This document shows, in pieces, positions 6,872 to 16,301 of a stretch of 18,783 nucleotides of DNA. The notes under the pieces were generated by a model. That model saw only the letters and a program-made list of their open reading frames with translations, searched no databases and was not told where the DNA came from. Source of the DNA: Lichenicoccus sp964245755 (GTDB lineage Bacteria; Pseudomonadota; Alphaproteobacteria; Acetobacterales; Acetobacteraceae); contig CAXTNV010000067.1 in assembly GCA_964245755.1 (NCBI GenBank), positions 1 through 18,783 on the forward strand. The letters run 5' to 3'. Each line of letters starts with the position of its first letter. Position 1 is the first letter of the stretch. Made by a program: the position numbers and the translations under genes.

Positions 6872-8308
6872 GTGGGATTACAGTTCGAAGACAAACATCC
6901 GCAGGGTCGGCGCGATGCGGCGGCCGTCGCGCCGACGATCCGCGCAGCCGCCGACCTCGTGCGGCTGAAGCTGCGCCCGCTCCGCCACTCGCTCGACTAT
7001 GTCCGGCCGCGCGTGCTGAGAATCGGCGTCACCGGCCTCGCGCGGTCGGGAAAGACGGTGCTGCTGACCTCGCTCGCCGCGGCGCTGCTGGCGCCGGGCC
7101 GCGCCGGCTTCGCGGGGCGCATACGCCGGGCGAGCTTGTCGCCTTCCGGCGCGGAGTCGCTGCCGCGGTTCGACTATGCGCGCCATCTCGCCGCACTCGC
7201 CGCCGATCCGCCGCACTGGCCGGAACGCACCGATGCCGTGTCGCTGCTGGCGCTGGACCTGGAGGTCGCCGACCCTCTCCTGCCGGTGCGTCGCATCCGC
7301 CTCGAGCTGCTCGACTACCCGGGCGAGTGGCTGCTCGACCTTCCGCTGCTCGGGCAGTCCTTCGAGAGCTGGTCGGCCGCAGCACTGGCGCGGCTGCAGC
7401 GGCCGGCGCTGGCCGAGGCGACGCGCGACTTCCTCGGCTTCGCGCACGGCCTGCCGGCATCGGCGCCCGCGGACGAGAGCCTCGCGGAAGCCGGGCACCA
7501 GCTGTACCGCACCATGCTGGAGCGGCTGCGCGACCGCTTCGGCCTGTCGATGCTGCAGCCCGGCCGCTTCCTGATGCCCGCACCCGGTCCGGCACCGCCC
7601 TGGGAGCGCTTCTTCCCGTCCGCGGCAGGCGCCGGCGCGGCGGGGGCGCTGCAGGCGCTGCTGCGCCGCCGCTACGACGCCTATGTCGCCTCCGTGCGCG
7701 AGGCCCTGGTATCGCCGCTGTTCGGCGACATGGACCGGCTGGTCGTGCTGGCCGACCTGCTGGGTGCGCTGCATGCCGGCCCGGACGCGTTCTCCGACGT
7801 GCGCGCGGCACTGTCGGCGGCGGCAGCCTCGCTGCGCTGGCACGGCTCGTGGCTCGACATGGCGGCCTCCCTGGCGCGGCTGCGCCTGCCGCCGCGGGTG
7901 ATCCGCCGGGTGGCGTTCACCGCCAGCAAGGCGGACCACGTCGCCGAGCGGCAGCGCGGCAATCTCGCCGGGCTGATGCGCAGCATGACCGCAGCACCGC
8001 CCGGCGCCGAGCCGGCCGGGCGCGCGTTCCTCGCCGTCGCCGCCGCGCGCTGCACCGAGGATTTCGTCTGGACCCTGGAAGGCCGGCCGGTCTCGGCGGT
8101 GCGCGGGCGCGTGCTCGGCGACCGGCAGCGCACCCGCTCCTATCCCGGCGAGGTGCCGGACCGGCCTCCCGACGCGGAATACTGGGCGCACCCGTTCCTC
8201 GACCTGCCGGCGTTCGAGCCGGTCCGGCTGCCCGAGGCCGGCCGCCTCGGCGTGCCGTCGATCGGGCTCGACGCCCTGCTCGGCTTCCTGCTGGAGGATG
8301 TGCTGTGA
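6872..8308 (+). CDS. ycjX: YcjX-family GTPase-like P-loop protein
   Basis: This 478-residue protein belongs to the YcjX (DUF463) family of stress-linked GTPase-like proteins, found throughout proteobacteria next to ycjF. Visible motifs are the P-loop GLARSGKT (55-62), the DYPGEWLLDLPLL block (148-160) that includes a G3-like DxxG, and TASKADHV (350-357), the G4-like nucleotide-base motif. The C-terminus contains the family-typical FLDLPAFEP stretch. The start is GTG at 6872, supported by a near-perfect GGAGGAA ribosome site starting 11 bases upstream, so the longer open frames can be discarded. Its stop overlaps the ycjF start by GTGA. In E. coli the pair belongs to the psp phage-shock regulon; no PspF-type site could be identified here. 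The biochemical role of the family is not settled. Confidence 0.93.
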   Translation: MGLQFEDKHPQGRRDAAAVAPTIRAAADLVRLKLRPLRHSLDYVRPRVLRIGVTGLARSGKTVLLTSLAAALLAPGRAGFAGRIRRASLSPSGAESLPRFDYARHLAALAADPPHWPERTDAVSLLALDLEVADPLLPVRRIRLELLDYPGEWLLDLPLLGQSFESWSAAALARLQRPALAEATRDFLGFAHGLPASAPADESLAEAGHQLYRTMLERLRDRFGLSMLQPGRFLMPAPGPAPPWERFFPSAAGAGAAGALQALLRRRYDAYVASVREALVSPLFGDMDRLVVLADLLGALHAGPDAFSDVRAALSAAAASLRWHGSWLDMAASLARLRLPPRVIRRVAFTASKADHVAERQRGNLAGLMRSMTAAPPGAEPAGRAFLAVAAARCTEDFVWTLEGRPVSAVRGRVLGDRQRTRSYPGEVPDRPPDAEYWAHPFLDLPAFEPVRLPEAGRLGVPSIGLDALLGFLLEDVL

Positions 8309-8994
8309 ACCACTTCGGCGCCGCCGAGTTCGCGCGCGCCCGCCCGCTCGGCTGGCTCACCCTGCTGGTGGCCGTGCTCGGCTTCGGGCTGATCCTGCTC
8401 GGCATCGGGCGCGAGCTGCGCGCCCTGCTGCGGCTGCGCGGCGTCGACCGGCTGAGACGCGACCTCGCGGGCCAGGACGCCGAGGCGCGGTTGCGCGCCG
8501 CGCGCCGATGGCTCGGCGAGATCGAGGGCGGAGACGTGCTGCTGGCGCCGCTCGCGGCGCTGAACGATCCCGACGCGATCGTGCCGCTGCTGCGCGCCGG
8601 CATGGAGGCGGGGCTGCGCGCGCGCGCCGCCACGCGCGGTCGGCCCGCCGCGGGGCCGGGGGTGGCCGGCCTGGCCGCGCCGCCGGCCCCCTCCCTGGGG
8701 GTGCTGCTGATCAGCTGGCGCGGGCTGCGGCTGATCCGCCAGGTGGCGGCGCTCTACGGCCTGCGGCCGGGGGTGCTCGGCACCCTGTCGCTGCTGCGGC
8801 GCACGGCGCTGGCCGCCGGCGCCACCGCGGTGACCGAGGTCGCGGTCAACAGCGCCGCGCACGCGGTGCTGAGCACGCCGCTGCTCGCCCATCTTGCCGG
8901 CGAGATGGCCGGCGGTGCGGTGGCCGCGCGTCGCATGGTGGTGCTCGCGCGCGCAACCGCTGTTGCCTGCACGCCGCTGCCGGAACCGCGATGA
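8305..8994 (+). CDS. ycjF: YcjF-like membrane protein (DUF697), shortened N-terminus
   Basis: This 229-residue protein starts at GTG 8305, overlapping the ycjX stop by four bases. One transmembrane segment is near the N-terminus (LGWLTLLVAVLGFGLILLGI). It is followed by a charged region with RLRRDLAGQDAEARLRAARR, then the DUF697-type C-terminal region with moderately hydrophobic helices (GVLLISWRGLRLIRQVAALY, LRPGVLGTLSLLRRTALAAG). The position after ycjX and the TM context ARARPLGW...GRELRALLRLR match TIGR01620/YcjF. The family usually has about 350 residues and two N-terminal membrane helices; the first helix and the cytoplasmic tail before it are absent here. An upstream start would have to lie entirely inside ycjX, so the short form looks real unless there is an assembly error. 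Confidence 0.8.
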   Translation: MNHFGAAEFARARPLGWLTLLVAVLGFGLILLGIGRELRALLRLRGVDRLRRDLAGQDAEARLRAARRWLGEIEGGDVLLAPLAALNDPDAIVPLLRAGMEAGLRARAATRGRPAAGPGVAGLAAPPAPSLGVLLISWRGLRLIRQVAALYGLRPGVLGTLSLLRRTALAAGATAVTEVAVNSAAHAVLSTPLLAHLAGEMAGGAVAARRMVVLARATAVACTPLPEPR

Positions 8995-9009
8995 GGCGCG
9001 GCGGCGCCT
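8994..9009. terminator. Hairpin between convergent genes
   Basis: AGGCGC (8994-8999) and GCGCCT (9004-9009) form a perfect 6-bp stem around a 4-base loop. It starts at the last base of the ycjF stop codon and lies just before the end of the convergent PGY-rich gene at 9013. No T-tract follows on either strand, so it would be a Rho-assisted or weak bidirectional terminator at best. Confidence 0.3.
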
Positions 9010-9012
9010 GGC

Positions 9013-9429
9013 CTATGGAATGACCCGCCCGCGGACCGGCGGACCCGGCGGATAGCCCGGTGCCGCGTCGGCGACGCAGTGGCACGGCGCGCCGATCGGC
9101 TTGGCCACCCGCATCGGACAGATGAACCGGTGCCGGTGGTAGGCGCCGGCGTAGGCGGCCTCGCAGCGCGAGCCGGGAGGCGGCGGTGCATAGCCGGGCG
9201 GCGGCGGCGGCGGATACCCTGGCGGCGGGTAGCCCGGCGCACCCTGGGGCGGCGGATAGCCCGGCGGCGGCGGCGGCGGATAACCCGGCGGCTGCTGGGG
9301 CGGGGCGTATCCCGGTGCGGGCGGAGGCGCCTGTGCCGGGGTGCCGTAGCCGTAGGACTGCGCCGAGGCAGGGGGCGCCAGCGCGAGAAGCATCCCCGCA
9401 AGTGCCGCGATCCTGAGTGCGAATGACAT
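9013..9429 (-). CDS. Secreted Pro-Gly-Tyr-rich protein with a C-terminal four-cysteine segment
   Basis: This 138-residue protein has a signal peptide of about 23 residues (ALRIAALAGMLLALAPPASA). Next comes a low-complexity region (residues about 35-85) with repeated PGY units spaced by runs of proline, such as PPGYPPPPPPGYPPP, in a polyproline-II-like pattern. The C-terminal part carries Cys89, Cys104, Cys117 and Cys119 within RCEAAYAGAYHRHRFICPM and KPIGAPCHC, and ends in GPPVRGRVIP. A 'CPxxxPIGxPCxC ... GRV' ending is, as I recall, frequent in small exported proteins of Acetobacteraceae, of unknown role. The ATG at 9429 has a GGAG site seven bases upstream. The gene begins 23 bp after the response regulator stop, so it is probably the third gene of the kinase operon. 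It may be an envelope or surface protein; no enzyme motif is seen. Confidence 0.75.
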   Translation of the reverse strand: MSFALRIAALAGMLLALAPPASAQSYGYGTPAQAPPPAPGYAPPQQPPGYPPPPPPGYPPPQGAPGYPPPGYPPPPPPGYAPPPPGSRCEAAYAGAYHRHRFICPMRVAKPIGAPCHCVADAAPGYPPGPPVRGRVIP

Positions 9430-9452
9430 CGTCGTCTCCAATGCTCGGTCGG

Positions 9453-9823
9453 CTAGACCCGTCCGGTGATCCGTTCCGTCAGCATCTCGATCAGCTCCGA
9501 GGGATTGAACGGCTTGCTGCAGGCGCGCCAGTGCGGGCGGTCGGCCGGGATCGCGTCGCTGCCGTAGCCGGACAGCAGCAGGAACGGGATGCGCCGCCCA
9601 TCCAGCACCTCGGCCACCGGATAGACCTTCTCGCCGCGCAAGTTGACGTCGAGCAGCGCGCCGTCGAGCACCGCGTGCTGCGCCGCGTGCAAAGCTTCCG
9701 GAAGGCTGGCGAACGGGCCGATCACCACGCAGCCGATCTCGAGCAGGATGTCCTCGATCAGCATCGCGATCATGAACTCGTCCTCGACCAGCAGCAGCCG
9801 CAGAGCCGACAGCGGCGAGACGG

Positions 9824-9827
<4 letters not shown>
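9453..9827 (-). CDS. Single-domain response regulator (receiver only)
   Basis: This 124-residue receiver domain has no output domain. The canonical residues are present: acidic pair Glu15-Asp16 in LLLVEDEFMI, phosphoacceptor Asp60 in ALLDVNLRGE, Ser86 in FLLLSGYGS and Lys105 in ACSKPF. The LLDVNL(R)GE context is typical of receivers paired with HWE/HisKA_2 kinases in alphaproteobacteria. The ATG at 9825-9827 overlaps the TGA of the upstream kinase (ATGA), so translation is coupled and the kinase is very likely its phosphodonor. With no DNA-binding domain it presumably works by protein contact or as a phosphate sink. Confidence 0.92.
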
Positions 9828-12687
<2,860 letters not shown>

Positions 12688-12775
12688 GGCAGGGCCTTCG
12701 GCGTGAAGCTGGCTGCGGCGGTCGCCCGGATCGACTTCAGGTCAGCGGATGCGAGCGCGCCCCGCCGGTGAGGGA

Positions 12776-12900
12776 TCAGTGCCGCATCGCATGGCATGGC
12801 GTGATGTGGCACTCAACGAAAGTCCCGTGGCCCGCTACACGCTTCAACACGATGCGCCCGGAGAGGTTCCGCAAGCAGAACGCTTTGGCGCCCTCGACGA
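12776..12900 (-). pseudogene. Possible relic of a histidine-kinase ATPase C-terminus
   Basis: The minus-strand frame ending at TGA 12776 reads RLRIVEGAKAFCLRNLSG followed by RIVLKRVAGHGTFVECHIT. The latter resembles the last strand and G2 box of a HATPase_c domain (typically 'GG.I.l.s..G.GT.f.v.lP'), preceded by something like the 'LGL.IV' helix. The resemblance is limited to about 35 residues. Nothing upstream in any minus-strand frame looks like the N-box or dimerisation domain, so this would be a decayed fragment. Chance similarity is quite possible. Confidence 0.22.
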
Positions 12901-13119
12901 TGCGCAGCCGCCGGACATGCGCCACGCCCCTGTCCGCCGCATGCCTGCAAGCTGCCGCTCCCATCCTGGATCCGTTTCGAACCTGGCGTTCGCGCCTGGC
13001 ATGTCCGTCAACACCCTGCCAGCCGCGGCGCCGCCATCGACAGGCTGATGGATACAACGTTTCACGGCGCCGGTCGCCTCCACTTCAGCGGTGGCCGTCC
13101 CGCGAGCCGCCGGTGCCGG

Positions 13120-13199
13120 GCGCGGACTGTGCCAGGTGCGGACTTCGCCAAGCGCCGACTGTGCCAGGTGCGGACTGTAGCAGGCGCGGACTGCGCGAT
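13120..13199. repeat. Five tandem 16-bp repeats
   Basis: Five adjacent 16-base units follow the consensus G(C/T)GCGGACTGTGCCAG: 13120-13135, 13136-13151, 13152-13167, 13168-13183 and 13184-13199, the last diverging in its final bases. Units alternate GCGC- and GTGC- beginnings, hinting at a 32-bp higher-order unit. The period is not a multiple of three and no plausible gene covers it, so the repeat is not explained by protein coding. It sits about 180 bp from the 3' end of tRNA-Glu. Confidence 0.85.
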
Positions 13200-13381
13200 G
13201 CGGTGCAGCTCGGAGCTTGCGACGTGATGCCCGTGCCGGGATCGCAACGAGGTCCGGATCCTGCCGCATCCGTCGCACGCCGGGCCCGCCTCAGGCCGGC
13301 GCGCCGTCAGCTCGCCGCGGCACGGTGATGGCCGAGGTGACGTGGCTTCCAACGCAGCACCCTGTAAACGATTGATCTGAT

Positions 13382-13457
13382 TGGCGTCCCGTACGGGGTT
13401 CGAACCCGTGTTACCGCCGTGAAAGGGCGGTGTCCTGGGCCACTAGACGAACGGGAC
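13382..13457 (-). tRNA. tRNA-Glu (anticodon TTC)
   Basis: A complete 76-nt cloverleaf with encoded CCA. Acceptor arm GTCCCGT/ACGGGAC with discriminator G, D-arm GTCTAGTGGCCCAGGAC, anticodon stem CCGCC/GGCGG around loop CTTTCAC giving anticodon TTC, and T-arm ACGGG-TTCGAAC-CCGT. The sequence closely follows bacterial tRNA-Glu. It lies 37 bp downstream of recJ on the same strand and just before the gene-poor spacer. Confidence 0.97.
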
Positions 13458-13469
13458 AGCGGCCGTGGC

Positions 13470-13498
13470 TGGGTAGCGGAGCACCAGGAGCCGGTCAA
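13470..13498 (-). promoter_or_regulatory. Candidate sigma-70 promoter of tRNA-Glu
   Basis: On the minus strand, TTGACC (13498-13493) is followed by a 17-bp spacer and TACCCA (13475-13470), 12 bases before the mature tRNA 5' end. The -35 element is 5/6 and the -10 only 3/6 to consensus, but spacing and position are right. The recJ stop codon TGA lies inside the -35 hexamer. Read-through transcription from the recJ operon is the alternative. Confidence 0.4.
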
Positions 13499-15300
13499 GC
13501 CGCGGCCGCGTCGGTGATGAAGAAGCCTGCGCTGGTCTGGCCATTCCAGCTTTCCGCGCGCAGCTGACCGGCGACGTGCAGCCTCGTCCCGTCGCGGGCC
13601 TCAAGCGCGCGCGCGATCGCACCGTCGCCGGCGCGGAACAGCAGCGCCTTGATCCGGCCGCCGCCCTCGCCCTCGACGATCGCGCGCAGCGTGCTGCCTT
13701 CGCGGCCGAGCCGGTCGGCGCGCGCCACCCGCACACGTGGCAGCACGAACACCGGCTCCTCGTTGCCGGCACCGAACGGCGCCAGCCGGCCGACATGGGC
13801 GGCGAGCTCCGCGTTGGCGCCAGCGACGCTCAGCACCCCGTCGACGGCGAGGTCGAGCGCCGAAGGACGCTGCCGCGCCTGCGCCAGCCTCTCGTCCAGG
13901 AAGGCATGGAACGCGCGCAGCTGGTCCTGGCGCAGCGAGTATCCGGCCGCCATCGCGTGGCCGCCGCCGGTCAGCAGCAGCCCGGACTGGCGTGCCGCGA
14001 TCACCGCCGCACCGAGGTCGAGCCCCGGCACCGAGCGGCCGGAGCCCTTGATCGTGCCGTCCTCCTGGCCGCCACCGACCAGGCTGGGGCGATTGAAGCG
14101 CTCCTTGACCCGGCCGGCGACGATGCCGACCACGCCCGGATGCCACGCTGCGCCATGCAGCATCGGCACCGCGTGGCCGGCCTCGATCTGCGACGCCGCC
14201 ATCGCCATCGCCTGTTCCAGGATGCCGACCTCGACGTCGCGACGCTGCCGGTTCACGCCGTCCAGCCGCTCGGCCAGCATCCTCGCCTCGTCGGCGTCGC
14301 GGCAGAGCAGCAGCCGCAGCCCCAGGTCGGCCTCGCTGATGCGGCCGCCGGCGTTGATCCGCGGGCCCAGCGCGAAGCCGCAGGTGAAGGCGTCCGGCGT
14401 CCCGCGCGAGGTCGCGACGTCGAGCAGGGCGTTGATGCCGACCCGGGCGCGCCGCGCCATCACCTTCAGCCCCTGCGTCACCAGCGCGCGGTTCAGGCCG
14501 CTGAGCGGCATCACGTCGCAGACCGTCGCCAGCGCCACCATGTCGAGCAGCCCGAGCAGGTCTGGCTCCGCACGCCGCGCGAACCAGCCGCTGCGGCGCA
14601 GCGCGCGCAGGGTCGCGACCCCGGCGACGAAGGCGATCGAGGCGGCGCACAGCGTGCCGAGACCGGACGCGCAATCCAGCCGGTTCGGGTTGACGGTGGC
14701 GAGCACCGGCGGCGGCGGCCCCTCCGCCTTGTGGTGGTCCAGGATCACCACGTCGGCGATCCCGTCCAACGCGGCAAGCGGCACCGCGGCCGCGGTGCCG
14801 CAATCGACGCAGACCACCAGCGTGGCGCCGCGTGCGGTCAGCCCGAGCAATGCTGGGGCATTGGGGCCGTAGCCTTCGCGTATGCGATCGGGCACGTGGG
14901 TCAGCACCGTGCAGCCGAGGTCGCCGAGCAGGCTCGCCAGCACCGCGCAGGCGCAGGCGCCGTCGACGTCGTAGTCGCCGAAGATGCCGACCGTCTCGGC
15001 GCGTCGGGCAGCGTGCGCCAGGCGATCGGCGGCCAGATCCATGTCGATCAGGCGGGAGGGATCGGGCAGCAGCGCGCGCAGCGTCGGCTCCAGGAACGCG
15101 GCGACCTGGTCGACGCCGACACCGCGGCCGTGCAGCAGCCGTCCGAGAATCTCGGGCAGGTCGTGGCGCTGCGCGATCGCGTCGGCGTGGCGTTCCGAGA
15201 CCTCCGCACCCCAGATCCAGCGCCGGCCGGTCAGGCTGGCGGTGACGTCGAGGCAGGAGCGCGGCGTCTGCGCCGACGCGACCGGGAAGCCGTCGGTCAA
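13495..15300 (-). CDS. recJ: Single-stranded-DNA-specific exonuclease RecJ
   Basis: This 601-residue protein is full length for alphaproteobacterial RecJ, the 5'-3' ssDNA exonuclease of recombination (RecFOR pathway), mismatch and base-excision repair. DHH-family motifs are visible: GDYDVDG (108-114), VDCGT (165-169), LDHHKAEG (187-194), ATVCDVMPL, GPRINAGGRI, and the DHHA1 motif GGGHAMAAGYSL. The N-terminal ASLTGRRWIWG is the usual lead-in, and the C-terminal third is the OB-fold region (GAGNEEPVFVLP). The start is TTG at 15300, one base after the glpX stop; no ATG or GTG gives a complete N-terminus. The one-base spacing implies translational coupling and co-transcription with glpX, hom and the aminotransferase. 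Confidence 0.97.
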   Translation of the reverse strand: MTDGFPVASAQTPRSCLDVTASLTGRRWIWGAEVSERHADAIAQRHDLPEILGRLLHGRGVGVDQVAAFLEPTLRALLPDPSRLIDMDLAADRLAHAARRAETVGIFGDYDVDGACACAVLASLLGDLGCTVLTHVPDRIREGYGPNAPALLGLTARGATLVVCVDCGTAAAVPLAALDGIADVVILDHHKAEGPPPPVLATVNPNRLDCASGLGTLCAASIAFVAGVATLRALRRSGWFARRAEPDLLGLLDMVALATVCDVMPLSGLNRALVTQGLKVMARRARVGINALLDVATSRGTPDAFTCGFALGPRINAGGRISEADLGLRLLLCRDADEARMLAERLDGVNRQRRDVEVGILEQAMAMAASQIEAGHAVPMLHGAAWHPGVVGIVAGRVKERFNRPSLVGGGQEDGTIKGSGRSVPGLDLGAAVIAARQSGLLLTGGGHAMAAGYSLRQDQLRAFHAFLDERLAQARQRPSALDLAVDGVLSVAGANAELAAHVGRLAPFGAGNEEPVFVLPRVRVARADRLGREGSTLRAIVEGEGGGRIKALLFRAGDGAIARALEARDGTRLHVAGQLRAESWNGQTSAGFFITDAAAA

Positions 15301-15301
15301 C

Positions 15302-16291
15302 TCAGCTCGCAGCCCAGGTCTTGGTGGCGAAGTTGTGGTGCCCCTCGATGAAGCGCACCGTGCCCGACTTCGAGCGCATGACGATCGAGTGCGTGATCGC
15401 GCGCGCGTCGGTGCGCTGCACGCCGCGCAGCAACGCGCCGGAGGTCACACCGGTGGCGGAGAACAGGACGTCGCCGCGCGCCATGTCGAGCAGGGTCAGG
15501 CGGCGGCGCGGATCGCCCTCGCCCATCGCGCGCGCCCTCGCCACCTGCTCCTCGTCCTCGAACATCAGCCGGGCCTGCATCTGGCCACCGACGCAACGCA
15601 GCGCCGCCGCCGCCAGCACCCCCTCGGGCGCGCCGCCGGAACCGACATAGATGTCGACGCCGCTGCCGGGCAGGCAGGCGGCGATCACGGCGGCGACGTC
15701 GCCGTCGGAGATCAGCATCACCCGAGCCCCGGCTTCGCGGGTGTGGGCGATGAGCTCCTCGTGGCGGTCACGCTCGAGGGTGCACAGGATCAGTTCGTCG
15801 ATGCCGCTCTTGCGGGCGCGGGCGAGGTTGCGCAGGTTCTCGCCGATCGGCGCGTCCAGGTCGACCACGCCTTCGGGCAGTTCGCCGCTGACCGCGATCT
15901 TGTCCATGTAGATGTCGGGCGCGTGCAGGAAGTTGCCCTGCTCGGCCAGCGCCACCACGGTCAGCGCGTTTGGCGCGTTCTTGGCAGTGAGTGCGGTGCC
16001 CTCCAGCGGATCGACCGCGATGTCCATCGCCGGGCCGCCGGCGCCGACCCGCTCGCCGATGTAGAGCATCGGCGCCTCGTCCATCTCGCCCTCGCCGATC
16101 ACCACGGTGCCGTCGATGGCGACCGTGTCGAAGGCGTGCCGCATCGCCTCCACCGCGGCGCCGTCGGCCTCGTTCTTGCGGCCGCGCCCGGTCCATCGCG
16201 ACGCGCCGAGTGCGGCCGCCTCGGTGACGCGCACCAGCTCGAGGGCGAGGTTGCGGTCGTCGGCCTGATAGGAGGATCGGGTGGCGGACAT
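15302..16291 (-). CDS. glpX: Class II fructose-1,6-bisphosphatase GlpX
   Basis: This 329-residue class II FBPase hydrolyses fructose-1,6-bisphosphate to fructose-6-phosphate in gluconeogenesis (or the Calvin cycle where present). It belongs to the Li-sensitive phosphatase fold and is metal dependent. Visible motifs are IDGTVVIGEGEMDEAPML with acidic metal ligands, AVDPLEGT, SDGDVAAVI, YVGSGGAPEGV and FSATGVTSGALLRGV. Length and motif order match GlpX of alphaproteobacteria, where a position after homoserine dehydrogenase and before recJ is common. The ATG at 16291 has a GAGGAG ribosome site at good spacing. The gene starts 10 bp after the hom stop. Confidence 0.97.
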   Translation of the reverse strand: MSATRSSYQADDRNLALELVRVTEAAALGASRWTGRGRKNEADGAAVEAMRHAFDTVAIDGTVVIGEGEMDEAPMLYIGERVGAGGPAMDIAVDPLEGTALTAKNAPNALTVVALAEQGNFLHAPDIYMDKIAVSGELPEGVVDLDAPIGENLRNLARARKSGIDELILCTLERDRHEELIAHTREAGARVMLISDGDVAAVIAACLPGSGVDIYVGSGGAPEGVLAAAALRCVGGQMQARLMFEDEEQVARARAMGEGDPRRRLTLLDMARGDVLFSATGVTSGALLRGVQRTDARAITHSIVMRSKSGTVRFIEGHHNFATKTWAAS

Positions 16292-16301
16292 GGCGGGCTC
16301 C

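Larger units (their letters stand above)
12688..13381. other. Gene-poor spacer between kinase operon and tRNA-Glu
   Basis: About 690 bp without a convincing intact gene. Open frames exist on both strands, but they are basic, low-complexity translations with no family features. The region should hold the promoter of the kinase operon; I cannot place it. It contains a possible histidine-kinase relic (12776-12900) and a block of 16-bp tandem repeats (13120-13199), each listed separately. Confidence 0.6.

Noticed and set aside
6805..8304. Long plus-strand open frame leading into ycjF, which could suggest a 729-residue protein
   Set aside because: Its first 500 residues are Arg/Ala/Gly-rich nonsense in the wrong frame of ycjX, which itself has motifs and a ribosome site; only the part from 8305 is real.
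13120..13199. CRISPR-like array
   Set aside because: The repeats are directly adjacent with no spacers, and the unit is only 16 bp; there are no cas genes in the window.
13120..13199. Sigma-54 promoter(s): the minus strand of the repeats shows TGGCAC
   Set aside because: The matching -12 element (TTGC) at the right distance is missing in all units; the sequence there is GCAC or GCGC.
12688..13457. Integrated mobile element at tRNA-Glu
   Set aside because: No integrase, transposase or direct repeat of the tRNA 3' end could be found in the window; only a gene-poor spacer is present.
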